DNA from: Pseudomonas sp. GM79
Lineage (GTDB): Bacteria; Pseudomonadota; Gammaproteobacteria; Pseudomonadales; Pseudomonadaceae
DNA length: 64,000 nt
NCBI RefSeq assembly: GCF_000282495.1
Contig: NZ_AKJE01000004.1
Span: forward strand, 55,005-119,004
Direction of reading: 5' to 3'
The notes below the pieces were generated by a model that did not search any database, was not told the origin of the DNA, and saw only the letters and a list, made by a program, of their open reading frames with translations. The position numbers and the translations under genes are program-made. Positions 54,548 to 64,000 of this stretch are shown here, piece after piece. The stretch's first letter is position 1. Each line of letters begins with the position of its first letter.

Positions 54548-54835
54548 TTAGTCGATGACTTTCGGAACCAGATACAGGCCGTTTTCGACCGCTGGTGCGA
54601 TGGACTGATAGGCCTCGCGATGATTGGTTTCGGTCACGACGTCTGCACGCAGGCGCTGGCTCGCTTCCAATGGGTGGGCCAGCGGCTCGATACCGTCGGT
54701 ATTGACCGCTTGCATTTCGTCGACCAGCCCGAGAATGCTGTTCAGGGCCGAAGTGATGTGTGGAAGATCGGCATCATTGAGGCCAAGGCAGGCCAAATGA
54801 GCGATTTTTTCCACGTCGGAGCGTTCAAGCGCCAT
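54548..54835 (-). CDS. gatC: Asp/Glu-tRNA amidotransferase subunit C
   Basis: A 95-residue scaffold subunit linking GatA and GatB, with the family motifs [36 protein letters not shown] and the C-terminal [11 protein letters not shown]. It is the first gene of gatCAB and divergent from mreB. Confidence 0.95.
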   Translation of the reverse strand: MALERSDVEKIAHLACLGLNDADLPHITSALNSILGLVDEMQAVNTDGIEPLAHPLEASQRLRADVVTETNHREAYQSIAPAVENGLYLVPKVID

Positions 54836-55033
54836 GGGATTCTCCAGTGGAAAACAGAACGGACGGCGTCCGTGTGTTAGATTGTCGGAACACTACCGCA
54901 TTTCTACGGTCTCAAGGCCGCGATTGTGGGGCTTGGTGCACAGAAAAGCGGCCAATTTAACATATTGGCGCCTTGCCCAAAATCCCTGTCGTTGTTAGAG
55001 TTTGCCGCACTTTTTTACCCACGCGTTGCCTAG

Positions 55034-56083
<1,050 letters not shown>

Positions 56084-56211
56084 GTCGCCGGATCGCCTCT
56101 ATGCTGTTGAGCGCGCAGGCAGCACTTTGCAGTGCTGCCTGTTGCGTTTATCTTCTGTCAGTCTGCATCCAGGCCGGTTTGATGCCGTATGAATAAAGAG
56201 AACATTTGCCT

Positions 56212-56228
56212 GGGAGGAGCGGCTTATT
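56212..56228 (+). promoter_or_regulatory. Ribosome site deciding an ATT start for mreC
   Basis: GGGAGGAG (56212-56219) lies six bases before ATT 56226-56228. The next standard start, GTG at 56262, is about 42 bases from it and would remove the conserved IKPLFTKGPSLG. Confidence 0.7.
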
Positions 56229-57356
56229 AAACCGCTTTTCACCAAAGGCCCCTCACTGGGCGTGCGCTTGTTGGTGCTGGCCGTGCTATCGGTCGCGCTG
56301 ATGGTGGTCGATGCCCGCTTCACACTGCTCAAGCCAGTGCGTAGCCAAATGTCGCTGGTGCTGATGCAGTCTTACTGGATCACCGACCTGCCGCAGCGGC
56401 TATGGCAAGGTGTGGCCAGCCAATTTGGCAGCCGGACCGAACTGGTCGCCGAAAACGAAAAACTCAAAACCGAAAACCTGCTGTTGCAGGGGCGCATGCA
56501 AAAGCTGGCAGCCCTTACCGAGCAGAACGTTCGGCTGCGCGAGTTGCTCAACTCTTCCGCGCTGGTCAACGAAAAGGTCGAAGTGGCCGAGCTGATCGGC
56601 ATGGACCCCAACCCCTTTACCCATCGCATCATCATCAATAAAGGTGAGCGCGACGGTGTGATCCTCGGTCAGCCGGTGCTCGATGCCCGCGGCCTGATGG
56701 GGCAGGTGGTCGAGTTGATGCCGTATACCTCCCGCGTACTGTTGCTGACTGACACCACTCACAGCATTCCGGTGCAGGTGAACCGTAACGGTCTGCGGGC
56801 GATTGCCAGCGGCACCGGTAACCCGGAGCGCCTTGAGCTGCGTCATGTGGCCGATACCGCCGACATCAAAGAAGGCGATTTGCTGGTCAGCTCCGGCCTC
56901 GGTCAGCGTTTCCCGGCGGGTTACCCGGTGGCGACGGTCAAGGAAGTGATTCACGATTCCGGTCAACCGTTCGCCATCGTCCGTGCGGTGCCGACCGCTG
57001 CATTGAACCGCAGCCGTTATCTGTTGTTGGTATTCAGTGACGGACGCACGCCTGAGGAACGCGCCAACGACGCCGCCCAGGCTCAGGAAGCGCTGGACCA
57101 GCATGGCGGTGGGCCGATCATTCCCGCAACCGTGCCCAAACCTGCCGTGTCGGTGATACCGGCTGCCGTTGCTGCTCCGGCTGTTCCGGCGGCTGCACCT
57201 GCTGCCGCAACCCCGGCAACCGCTGCTCATGCTGCCAGCAAGCCACCCGCGTCGGCACCGGCCGCCGTCAAACCATCGGCGGCCCAACCCGCTGCCGTGA
57301 AGCCAGCTGCCAAACCGCCTGTTTCTGCGCCGGCTACCACTGGGGGAAGAGAATAA
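56226..57356 (+). CDS. mreC: Rod-shape-determining protein MreC, probable ATT start
   Basis: Bitopic inner-membrane protein of 376 residues from the ATT start. It has a short cytoplasmic N-terminus (IKPLFTKGPSLG), a membrane segment (about residues 15-32), a coiled coil (residues 70-105, ENEKLKTENLLLQGRMQKL) and the beta domain (GVILGQPVLDARGLMGQV, LLTDTTHSIPV, VSSGLGQRFPAGYPV). It ends in an Ala/Pro/Lys-rich tail of about 80 residues. It links MreB to PBP2/RodA. The next gene overlaps as TAATG. If ATT is not used, translation would start at GTG 56262. Confidence 0.9.
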   Translation: MKPLFTKGPSLGVRLLVLAVLSVALMVVDARFTLLKPVRSQMSLVLMQSYWITDLPQRLWQGVASQFGSRTELVAENEKLKTENLLLQGRMQKLAALTEQNVRLRELLNSSALVNEKVEVAELIGMDPNPFTHRIIINKGERDGVILGQPVLDARGLMGQVVELMPYTSRVLLLTDTTHSIPVQVNRNGLRAIASGTGNPERLELRHVADTADIKEGDLLVSSGLGQRFPAGYPVATVKEVIHDSGQPFAIVRAVPTAALNRSRYLLLVFSDGRTPEERANDAAQAQEALDQHGGGPIIPATVPKPAVSVIPAAVAAPAVPAAAPAAATPATAAHAASKPPASAPAAVKPSAAQPAAVKPAAKPPVSAPATTGGRE

Positions 57357-57847
57357 TGGGCGGTACCACTTCCTCCCGAAACGGCTGGATGGTCTGGTTG
57401 ACCTTTGCCATTGGCATGCTGCTCAGCGTTTCGCCGTTGCCGCAATTCATGGAAATCCTGCGCCCTCTATGGCTGGCCTTGCTATTGGCCTTTTGGGCGC
57501 TGGCCCTGCCGCAGAAAGTCGGCATGGTGACCGCCTGGTGCCTGGGACTGGCCGAAGATGTGCTGTATGGCACGTTGCTGGGCCAGAACGCGTTGATCCT
57601 CACACTCATTACCTTCCTGGTGCTATCGCTGCAACAGCGCCTGCGCATGTTCCCGATGTGGCAACAGAGCCTGGTGATCCTGGTGATCTTCGGCCTCGCT
57701 CAACTGGTTCAGTTGTGGCTGAGCGCCCTGACCGGCAATCGTCAGCCGACCCTGGCACTGGTGTTGCCGGCACTGGTCAGTGCGTTGCTCTGGCCCTGGA
57801 TCAGCTACGGTTTGCGCGGTTTGCGTCGACGCTACAAAATCAATTAA
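57356..57847 (+). CDS. mreD: Rod-shape-determining protein MreD
   Basis: A 163-residue inner-membrane protein with five or six segments (WMVWLTFAIGMLLSVSPLP; EDVLYGTLLGQNALI; LRMFPMWQQSLVILVIFGL). It is a component of the elongasome, working with MreC. The ATG overlaps the mreC stop. Confidence 0.94.
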   Translation: MGGTTSSRNGWMVWLTFAIGMLLSVSPLPQFMEILRPLWLALLLAFWALALPQKVGMVTAWCLGLAEDVLYGTLLGQNALILTLITFLVLSLQQRLRMFPMWQQSLVILVIFGLAQLVQLWLSALTGNRQPTLALVLPALVSALLWPWISYGLRGLRRRYKIN

Positions 57848-57936
57848 TTCGGTCAGGCATGTGCTCGCACCGGTGCCCTGTCTCGACAAAAAGGAACAGT
57901 ATTTGTGAGACAGGGCGCTAGCAGGGAGATGTCTTG

Positions 57937-58533
57937 ATGAAACAGCTGTACCTCGCCTCAGGCTCGCCGCGTCGGCGTGAACTGCTCACGCAAATCGGCG
58001 TGTCGTTCTCCGTCATCAGCGCGGACATCGATGAAACCCCCTTACCTGAAGAATGCCCATTGGCCTATGTCGAGCGTCTGGCGCGCGGCAAGGCCGAGGC
58101 CGGGCATGGCACGGTCGTGTCCGACGCCGATTTCTGCGTGCTGGGTGCCGACACCGCCGTGGTGCTGGACGGGAAAATTCTCGGCAAGCCGGTGGACGAA
58201 GCCGACGCATGCGCCATGCTTATGCTGTTGTCTGGGCGCGAACATGAAGTGCTGACCGCGATTGCGGTGCGCAATGGCGAGCGTTGCGAGTCTTTGGTGG
58301 TGCGCAGCCTGGTGCGTTTTCGCAACATCGACCGCGACGAAGCAGCGGCCTATTGGGCCAGCGGCGAACCCCGGGACAAGGCTGGCGGTTACGGGATTCA
58401 AGGACTGGGCGCGGTGTTCGTCGCCGGTCTCAACGGCAGTTACTCGGCGGTGGTCGGATTGCCCCTGTGCGAAACCTGCGAGCTACTCGGCCATTTCGGC
58501 ATACCCTGTTGGCAAACCTTTAACGCGCGTTGA
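57937..58533 (+). CDS. maf: Maf-family nucleoside triphosphate pyrophosphatase
   Basis: A 198-residue YhdE-type enzyme that hydrolyses dTTP, UTP and modified pyrimidine triphosphates to monophosphates. The substrate loop is [12 protein letters not shown]; further motifs are [14 protein letters not shown] (catalytic Asp) and [20 protein letters not shown] one codon earlier is possible, but the ATG at 57937 after CAGGGAG is preferred. Confidence 0.92.
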   Translation: MKQLYLASGSPRRRELLTQIGVSFSVISADIDETPLPEECPLAYVERLARGKAEAGHGTVVSDADFCVLGADTAVVLDGKILGKPVDEADACAMLMLLSGREHEVLTAIAVRNGERCESLVVRSLVRFRNIDRDEAAAYWASGEPRDKAGGYGIQGLGAVFVAGLNGSYSAVVGLPLCETCELLGHFGIPCWQTFNAR

Positions 58534-58590
58534 GCGTCGTACTGACAAGATGCGGCCATTATCGTGAACATGCCTGAACGAGACCCTGCC

Positions 58591-60048
58591 ATGAGTGAAG
58601 AGATCCTGATCAACATCACGCCGATGGAATCGCGCGTGGCGGTGGTCGAAAACGGTGTCCTGCAAGAGGTCCATGTCGAGCGCACGCAAAAGCGCGGGAT
58701 CGTCGGCAACATCTATAAAGGCAAAGTCGTGCGGGTATTGCCAGGCATGCAGGCCGCCTTCGTCGATATCGGTCTGGACCGCGCCGCGTTCATTCATGCC
58801 TCGGAGATTTCTCTTCGCGAAGGCCCGACGGTCGAAAGCATCAGTGCGCTGGTTCATGAAGGTCAAAGCCTGGTGGTGCAAGTCACCAAGGACCCGATCG
58901 GCTCCAAAGGCGCACGCCTGACCACGCAACTGTCGATTCCGTCGCGCTATCTGGTGTACATGCCTCGCACCGCCCACGTCGGCATTTCCCTGAAGATCGA
59001 GGACGAAGCCGAGCGCGAACGCCTCAAGCAGGTGGTCACCGACTGCGTGGCCAAAGAAGGCATCAAGGAGGCCGGTGGTTTCATTTTGCGTACTGCTGCC
59101 GAAGGGGCCGGGGCCGATGAAATCCTCATGGATATCCGCTATCTGCGCAGGCTCTGGGACCAGATCAACGAACAGATCAAGACCATCAGCGCGCCGAGTG
59201 TGATTTATGAAGACCTCGGCCTTGCGCTACGCACCTTGCGTGACCTGGTGAGCCCGAAGATCGAGAAGATCCGCATCGATTCCCGGGAAACCTTCCAGAA
59301 AACCACGCAATTCGTCGCCGAATTGATGCCGGAGATTGCCGACCGTCTGGAGCATTACCCTGGCGAACGGCCGATCTTCGACCTGTACGGTGTCGAAGAC
59401 GAAATCCAGAAAGCCCTGGAGCGCAAGGTACCGCTCAAGTCCGGCGGCTATCTGGTGGTCGATCCGGCGGAAGCCATGAGCACCATCGACGTCAATACCG
59501 GGGCCTTTGTCGGTCATCGCAACCTCGAAGAAACCATCTTCAAGACCAACCTCGAAGCCGCCACCGCCATTGCCCGTCAGCTGCGCCTGCGTAATCTGGG
59601 CGGGATTATCATCATCGACTTCATCGACATGGAAGATGAAGAACATCAGCGTCAGGTGTTGCGAACCCTCGAGAAGCAACTGGAACGCGATCACGCCAAG
59701 ACCAACATCATTGGCATCACCGAGTTGGGCCTGGTGCAAATGACCCGCAAGCGCACCCGCGAAAGTCTCGAGCAAGTGCTGTGCGAACCGTGCAGCAGTT
59801 GCCAGGGGCGCGGCAAACTCAAGACGCCGGAAACCGTGTGCTACGAGATCTTCCGCGAAATCCTGCGCGAGGCCAGGGCCTATCAGGCCGAAGGCTATAG
59901 GGTGCTGGCGAATCAGAAAGTGGTCGACCGTTTGCTCGACGAAGAGTCGGGCAATGTCGCCGAGCTCGAAGGCTTTATCGGGCGCACCATTCGGTTCCAG
60001 GTGGAAACCATGTACTCCCAGGAACAATACGACGTGGTGTTGCTCTGA
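58591..60048 (+). CDS. rng: Ribonuclease G
   Basis: A 485-residue RNase E/G-family endonuclease that processes the 5' end of 16S rRNA and degrades mRNA. An S1 domain at residues 35-120 (GIVGNIYKGKVVRVLPGMQA) is followed by the catalytic DNase-I-like part with STIDVNTGAFVG and IIIDFIDM (metal-binding Asp residues), and a zinc-link CEPCSSCQGRG. The frame opens at GTG 58564; the ATG at 58591 gives the family start MSEEILIN. Confidence 0.95.
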   Translation: MSEEILINITPMESRVAVVENGVLQEVHVERTQKRGIVGNIYKGKVVRVLPGMQAAFVDIGLDRAAFIHASEISLREGPTVESISALVHEGQSLVVQVTKDPIGSKGARLTTQLSIPSRYLVYMPRTAHVGISLKIEDEAERERLKQVVTDCVAKEGIKEAGGFILRTAAEGAGADEILMDIRYLRRLWDQINEQIKTISAPSVIYEDLGLALRTLRDLVSPKIEKIRIDSRETFQKTTQFVAELMPEIADRLEHYPGERPIFDLYGVEDEIQKALERKVPLKSGGYLVVDPAEAMSTIDVNTGAFVGHRNLEETIFKTNLEAATAIARQLRLRNLGGIIIIDFIDMEDEEHQRQVLRTLEKQLERDHAKTNIIGITELGLVQMTRKRTRESLEQVLCEPCSSCQGRGKLKTPETVCYEIFREILREARAYQAEGYRVLANQKVVDRLLDEESGNVAELEGFIGRTIRFQVETMYSQEQYDVVLL

Positions 60049-60123
60049 ATCGTTGTGTTTCACCTTCACTAGAACGGCTGGCCTCAGCTTTTTGCAGTAT
60101 TTTTGCCACGGGAGCCAACTGAC

Positions 60124-63100
60124 ATGGACCGTCTGACACGCATTTTGGCCGCACTGACCCGCTGGGGTCTGGGCCTGTGTGCGTTGGTTTTGGTGCTGAT
60201 GGCGCTGTTCGTCAGCCTTGGCCGAGAGCTGACGCCGCTGGTGGCCGAGTACCGTGCCGACATCGAAGACAAAGCCAGCGATGCCTTGGGCATGCCCCTG
60301 CAGATCGGCAAGCTGGAAGGCAACTGGAGCGGTTTCGCCCCGGTTCTGCTGGCCCATGATGTGATGGTCGGTGAGGGTTCCAATGCCTTGCGCCTGGATC
60401 AGGTGCGCGCGGTGCCGGATCTCTGGGCCAGCCTGCTGGCGCGCGAAGTGCGCATTGCACACCTGGAACTTAACGGCCTGAAGATCAGCCTCAAGGAAGG
60501 TGAGGACGGTCATTGGGCGCTGGAAGGTTTGCCGGTGCAGCAGGACCAGCCGCTGAACCCGGAGCAACTGCTCAATCGCATGCAGAGTGTCCAGCAGCTG
60601 TCGGTACTCGACAGCCAGATCACCTTGCAGCCGTTGGGGGAGTCACCGCTGACCCTGACCTACGTCGGCCTGAATCTGAAAACCGGTCCATCGCGCCAGC
60701 GGCTCGATGCCCGTTTGACCCTGCCCGACGGGCAGCCAGTTGCGATGAGCCTGCGCACCCATTTGCGCGCAGCCCAATGGAAGGACGGTGAAGCGGACGC
60801 TTACCTGAGCCTGCCGCAAAGCGATTGGTCGAAATGGTTGCCCGAGCGCCTGACCCAACAATGGAATTTCTCCGAGATCAAGGCCGGTGGTGAGCTCTGG
60901 GTGAACTGGAGCAAAGGCACCCTGCAACGCGCCGCAATTCGTTTGAACGCGCCACAACTCAAGGGTGCCTATGCCGAGCGCAAGCCGATCCAGATCAACA
61001 ACCTGGCGCTGAACGGGTATTTCCAGCGCAGTTCCACAGGCGTTCTGGTGACCCTGGATTCCCTGGCCATGAGCCTGGGTGACAGCCGCTGGGAATCGAA
61101 ACTGCAATTTCAACAAACGGCAGCGACAGACAAGGCGCCAGAGCTCTTGCATCTGCAAGCCGACCGTCTGGATCTCACACCGCTCACTCCGCTGCTGAAC
61201 GCCCTGGGTCCGCTGCCCGAAGGGGTCGCCACGGCGGTCGAGCGGCTCAAGGTCACCGGAGTCTTGCGCAATGTGCTGATTGACTTTCGCCCAGCCGCTA
61301 CCGATGACACTAAATTCAGTTTTGCCGCCAACCTGGAAAAAGTCGGCTTCGACGCTTATCGCGGTGCACCAGCGGTGCGAAATGTCAGTGGCAGCATCAG
61401 CGGCGACCTCGGGCAGGGCGAACTGCGCATGGACAGCAAGGATTTCTCCCTGCATCTGGACCCGATTTTCGCCAAGCCATGGCAATACATTCAGGCCAAC
61501 GCCCGGTTGACCTGGAAACTCGACAAAGAAGCTTTCACCCTGATCGCACCGTACCTGAAGGTGCTGGGCGAGGAGGGCAAGATTGCCGGCGATTTCCTGA
61601 TACGCCTGCATTTCGATCACGCCCGGGAAGACTACATGGACCTGCGGGTCGGCCTGGTCGACGGCGACGGTCGCTACACCGCCAAGTACCTGCCGACGGT
61701 TCTCAGCCCGGGGCTGGACGAATGGCTGCGCACCGCGATTCTCAAAGGCGCGGTGGATGAAGGCTTCTTCCAGTACCAGGGTTCACTGAACCACGGCGCC
61801 GCCGAAACGGCTCGCAGCATCAGCCTGTTTTTCAAGGTCCACGATGCCGAGCTGGCGTTTCAGCCGGGCTGGCCGCATGTCAGCAAGGTCAGCGGCGATG
61901 TGTTCATCGAAGACAGCGGCGTGCGGATCCTCGCGAGCGAGGGCCAATTGCTCGATACTCAGGTCCGCGACGTCTACGTCAATATTCCTCGTGTGCCTGC
62001 CGGGCAGAGCACTCATCTGTTCCTCGATGGCGCGTTCGCTGGCGGGTTGGGCGATGGCCTGAAGATTCTGCAAGAAGCGCCAATCGGCACCGCCGACACG
62101 TTCGCTGGCTGGGAAGGCGAGGGCGATCTGCAAGGCAAGCTCAAACTCGATATCCCGCTGGTCAAAGGCGAGCAGCCGAAAATCCTCGTCGACTTCAAAA
62201 CCGCCAAGGCCCGTTTGAAGCTCAGTGAGCCCACCCTGGAACTGACGCACCTCAAGGGTGATTTTCGTTTCGACAGCTCCAAGGGGCTGAGCGGGCAAAA
62301 GATCACGGCGCGGGCCTTCGACAAGCCGGTGACCGCACAGATATTCGCTGAAGGCAGCCCGGGCAAGCTCAACACCCGGGTTGCGGCGACGAGTGAGGTC
62401 GAGGTCAAAAAACTGACTGAATGGCTGAACGTCACTCAGCCATTGCCGGTGACGGGGACGATCCCTTATCAGCTGCAACTGAACCTTGCTGGCGCCGACA
62501 GCCAATTGATGGTCAGCTCCAATCTCAAAGGCGCGGCGGTGGATTTGCCGGCACCGTTCGGCATGGCGGCCGATGTCGGGCGCGATACCGTGTTCCGCAT
62601 GACCCTGCAGGGACCGGAGCGGCGTTATTGGGCTACCTATGGTGATCTGGCGAGTTTCACCTTTGCGGCACCGGCCGGCAATTTCACCGACGGTCGCGGC
62701 GAGTTGTATCTCGGTGGCGGCAGTGCCGTGTTGCCCGGCGCCAAAGGCTTGCGCGTGCGTGGGGTGCTGTCCGAGCTGGATGTCGCCCCTTGGCAGGATC
62801 TGGTGACCAAATACGCTGGCCAGGATCCTGGCGGCAGTGCCAAACAGTTGCTCAGTGGCGCGGATTTGAAGGTTGGAAAACTCACTGGTTTCGGCACCAC
62901 CCTCGATCAGGCGTCGGTGCAGTTGACGCGTAAACCGACCGCGTGGGCCTTGCAACTCGACAGTCAGCAGGCCAAGGGCAGCGTGGGAATTCCCGATGCG
63001 AAAGCCGCACCGATTGCGGTCAATCTGCAGTACGTACGTTTGCCGGCACGAGACCCTACCGCGCTGGCTGACGAGAATTCGCCGGATCCGCTGGCCACGG

Positions 63101-63927
63101 TGGACCCGACGAAGATCCCGGCGCTGGATGTCACGATTAATCAGCTGTTCCAGGGGCCGGATCTGGTGGGCGGGTGGCACCTGAAGATTCGGCCGACCGA
63201 CAAGGGCGTCGCCTTCAATGCCCTTGATCTGGGCCTCAAGGGCATTCTCTTGCGGGGCAGCGGTGGCTGGGAAGGCGTGCCGGGTAGCTCCAGCAGTTGG
63301 TACAAGGGCCGAGTCAGTGGCAAGAACCTTGCCGACGTGCTCAAGGGCTGGGGTTTTGCACCGAGCGTCACCAGCGAAGAGTTTCACATGGACGTCGATG
63401 GTCGTTGGCCTGGGTCACCCGCGTGGCTGGCCACCAAACGCTTCTCCGGCAGCCTTGATGCGTCACTGAATAAAGGTCAGTTTGTTGAAGTCGAGGGCGG
63501 GGCTCAGGCGCTGCGGGTATTTGGCCTGCTCAACTTCAACTCCATTGGCCGCCGCTTGCGCCTGGACTTTTCCGACCTGTTCGGCAAAGGCTTGAGCTAT
63601 GACCGGGTCAAAGGCTTGCTGGTTGCCAGTAACGGCGTCTACGTGACCCGTGAACCCATTCTGCTGACCGGGCCGTCGAGTAATGTGGAGCTCAATGGCA
63701 CGCTGGACCTGGTGGGTGATCAGATCGATGCCAAGTTGTTGGTGACTTTACCGGTGACCAACAATCTGCCGATTGCCGCGCTGATCGTCGGTGCACCGGC
63801 CGTCGGCGGGGCGCTGTTTCTGATCGACAAGCTGATCGGTGACCGCGTGGCGCGCTATGCCAGCGTCAAATACACCGTCAAAGGCCCATGGAAAGATCCG
63901 AAAATCACCTTCGACAAGCCTTTTTGA
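60124..63927 (+). CDS. yhdP: YhdP-family AsmA-like protein
   Basis: A 1267-residue inner-membrane-anchored periplasmic protein. One membrane segment (about residues 10-32, WGLGLCALVLVLMALFVSL) is followed by DUF3971 and AsmA-like repeats, ending in TGPSSNVELNGTLDLVGDQI and YTVKGPWKDPKITFDKPF. YhdP, TamB and YdbH are bridge-like proteins thought to carry phospholipids to the outer membrane. ATG at 60124 follows GGGAG. It is the last complete gene of the window. Confidence 0.93.
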   Translation: MDRLTRILAALTRWGLGLCALVLVLMALFVSLGRELTPLVAEYRADIEDKASDALGMPLQIGKLEGNWSGFAPVLLAHDVMVGEGSNALRLDQVRAVPDLWASLLAREVRIAHLELNGLKISLKEGEDGHWALEGLPVQQDQPLNPEQLLNRMQSVQQLSVLDSQITLQPLGESPLTLTYVGLNLKTGPSRQRLDARLTLPDGQPVAMSLRTHLRAAQWKDGEADAYLSLPQSDWSKWLPERLTQQWNFSEIKAGGELWVNWSKGTLQRAAIRLNAPQLKGAYAERKPIQINNLALNGYFQRSSTGVLVTLDSLAMSLGDSRWESKLQFQQTAATDKAPELLHLQADRLDLTPLTPLLNALGPLPEGVATAVERLKVTGVLRNVLIDFRPAATDDTKFSFAANLEKVGFDAYRGAPAVRNVSGSISGDLGQGELRMDSKDFSLHLDPIFAKPWQYIQANARLTWKLDKEAFTLIAPYLKVLGEEGKIAGDFLIRLHFDHAREDYMDLRVGLVDGDGRYTAKYLPTVLSPGLDEWLRTAILKGAVDEGFFQYQGSLNHGAAETARSISLFFKVHDAELAFQPGWPHVSKVSGDVFIEDSGVRILASEGQLLDTQVRDVYVNIPRVPAGQSTHLFLDGAFAGGLGDGLKILQEAPIGTADTFAGWEGEGDLQGKLKLDIPLVKGEQPKILVDFKTAKARLKLSEPTLELTHLKGDFRFDSSKGLSGQKITARAFDKPVTAQIFAEGSPGKLNTRVAATSEVEVKKLTEWLNVTQPLPVTGTIPYQLQLNLAGADSQLMVSSNLKGAAVDLPAPFGMAADVGRDTVFRMTLQGPERRYWATYGDLASFTFAAPAGNFTDGRGELYLGGGSAVLPGAKGLRVRGVLSELDVAPWQDLVTKYAGQDPGGSAKQLLSGADLKVGKLTGFGTTLDQASVQLTRKPTAWALQLDSQQAKGSVGIPDAKAAPIAVNLQYVRLPARDPTALADENSPDPLATVDPTKIPALDVTINQLFQGPDLVGGWHLKIRPTDKGVAFNALDLGLKGILLRGSGGWEGVPGSSSSWYKGRVSGKNLADVLKGWGFAPSVTSEEFHMDVDGRWPGSPAWLATKRFSGSLDASLNKGQFVEVEGGAQALRVFGLLNFNSIGRRLRLDFSDLFGKGLSYDRVKGLLVASNGVYVTREPILLTGPSSNVELNGTLDLVGDQIDAKLLVTLPVTNNLPIAALIVGAPAVGGALFLIDKLIGDRVARYASVKYTVKGPWKDPKITFDKPF

Positions 63928-63984
63928 AAAGCCACTCTCCAGGCCTATGGAGTAGCATGTTTTCATGCGACGCCGCTTACCCCT

Positions 63985-64000
63985 GTAGGAGCTGCCGCAG
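63985..64000. repeat. Type B repeat, cut by the window end
   Basis: GTAGGAGCTGCCGCAG is the beginning of another type B element behind yhdP. Confidence 0.75.

Overview
The window looks like a chromosomal segment of a Pseudomonas of the P. fluorescens group. The DNA is GC-rich, and no rRNA, tRNA, insertion sequence, CRISPR array or complete prophage was seen. Gene order over several blocks matches what I remember of P. aeruginosa PAO1 (piuB-piuA-piuC-sel1 gene-speC; dpp-opdP beside roxSR; rlpA-like-gatBAC | mreBCD-maf-rng-yhdP). Two families of short palindromic repeats fill many intergenic gaps, as is typical of fluorescent pseudomonads. All family and locus names come from reading the translations and from memory; no database search was run.

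Layout. 1-3936: end of fruB, then fruK and fruA (fructose PTS). 4121-5662: Tat-exported PhoD-like phosphatase. 5794-12460: iron-uptake block with a PepSY/flavodoxin/reductase fusion (piuB), a TonB-dependent receptor (piuA) and the divergent piuC plus a Sel1-repeat gene. 12626-13789: ornithine decarboxylase speC with an unusual leader. 14242-17692: four-gene OpuC/OsmU-type osmoprotectant ABC transporter. 18137-19720: prfC. 20442-33081: dipeptide uptake locus (dppBCDF, four DppA-like binding proteins and an OprD-family porin). 33363-35938: small hypotheticals, a DUF6124-like gene behind a strongly structured RNA leader, and a SIMPL-domain protein. 36261-39900: RoxS/RoxR redox two-component system and an SbmA/YddA-like ABC protein. 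40090-48329: glucarate/galactarate catabolism (GntR regulator, kdgD, semialdehyde dehydrogenase, gudP, garD), with an unrelated two-gene module on the other strand between regulator and operon. 48516-51475: AEC transporter, CMD-family protein, Na/Ca exchanger and RlpA-like lipoprotein. 51624-54835: gatCAB. 55046-63927: mreBCD, maf, rng, yhdP.

Most of the window is core metabolism and housekeeping. The observations most worth following are: (1) a LexA-box-controlled two-gene module at 40998-42615, encoding a cytoplasmic protein with the zinc phospholipase C / P1 nuclease metal-ligand spacing and a 63-residue partner; (2) a multi-hairpin RNA leader at 34327-34562 with a wobble-preserved 16-bp stem and two hairpins that share the same GTGAGA loop on different stems; (3) an intrinsic terminator overlapping a small leader ORF with a Pro-Pro-Pro codon run upstream of speC; (4) an apparent ATT start codon for mreC; and (5) nearly constant-length REPIN elements, with some copies showing matched changes in both arms.
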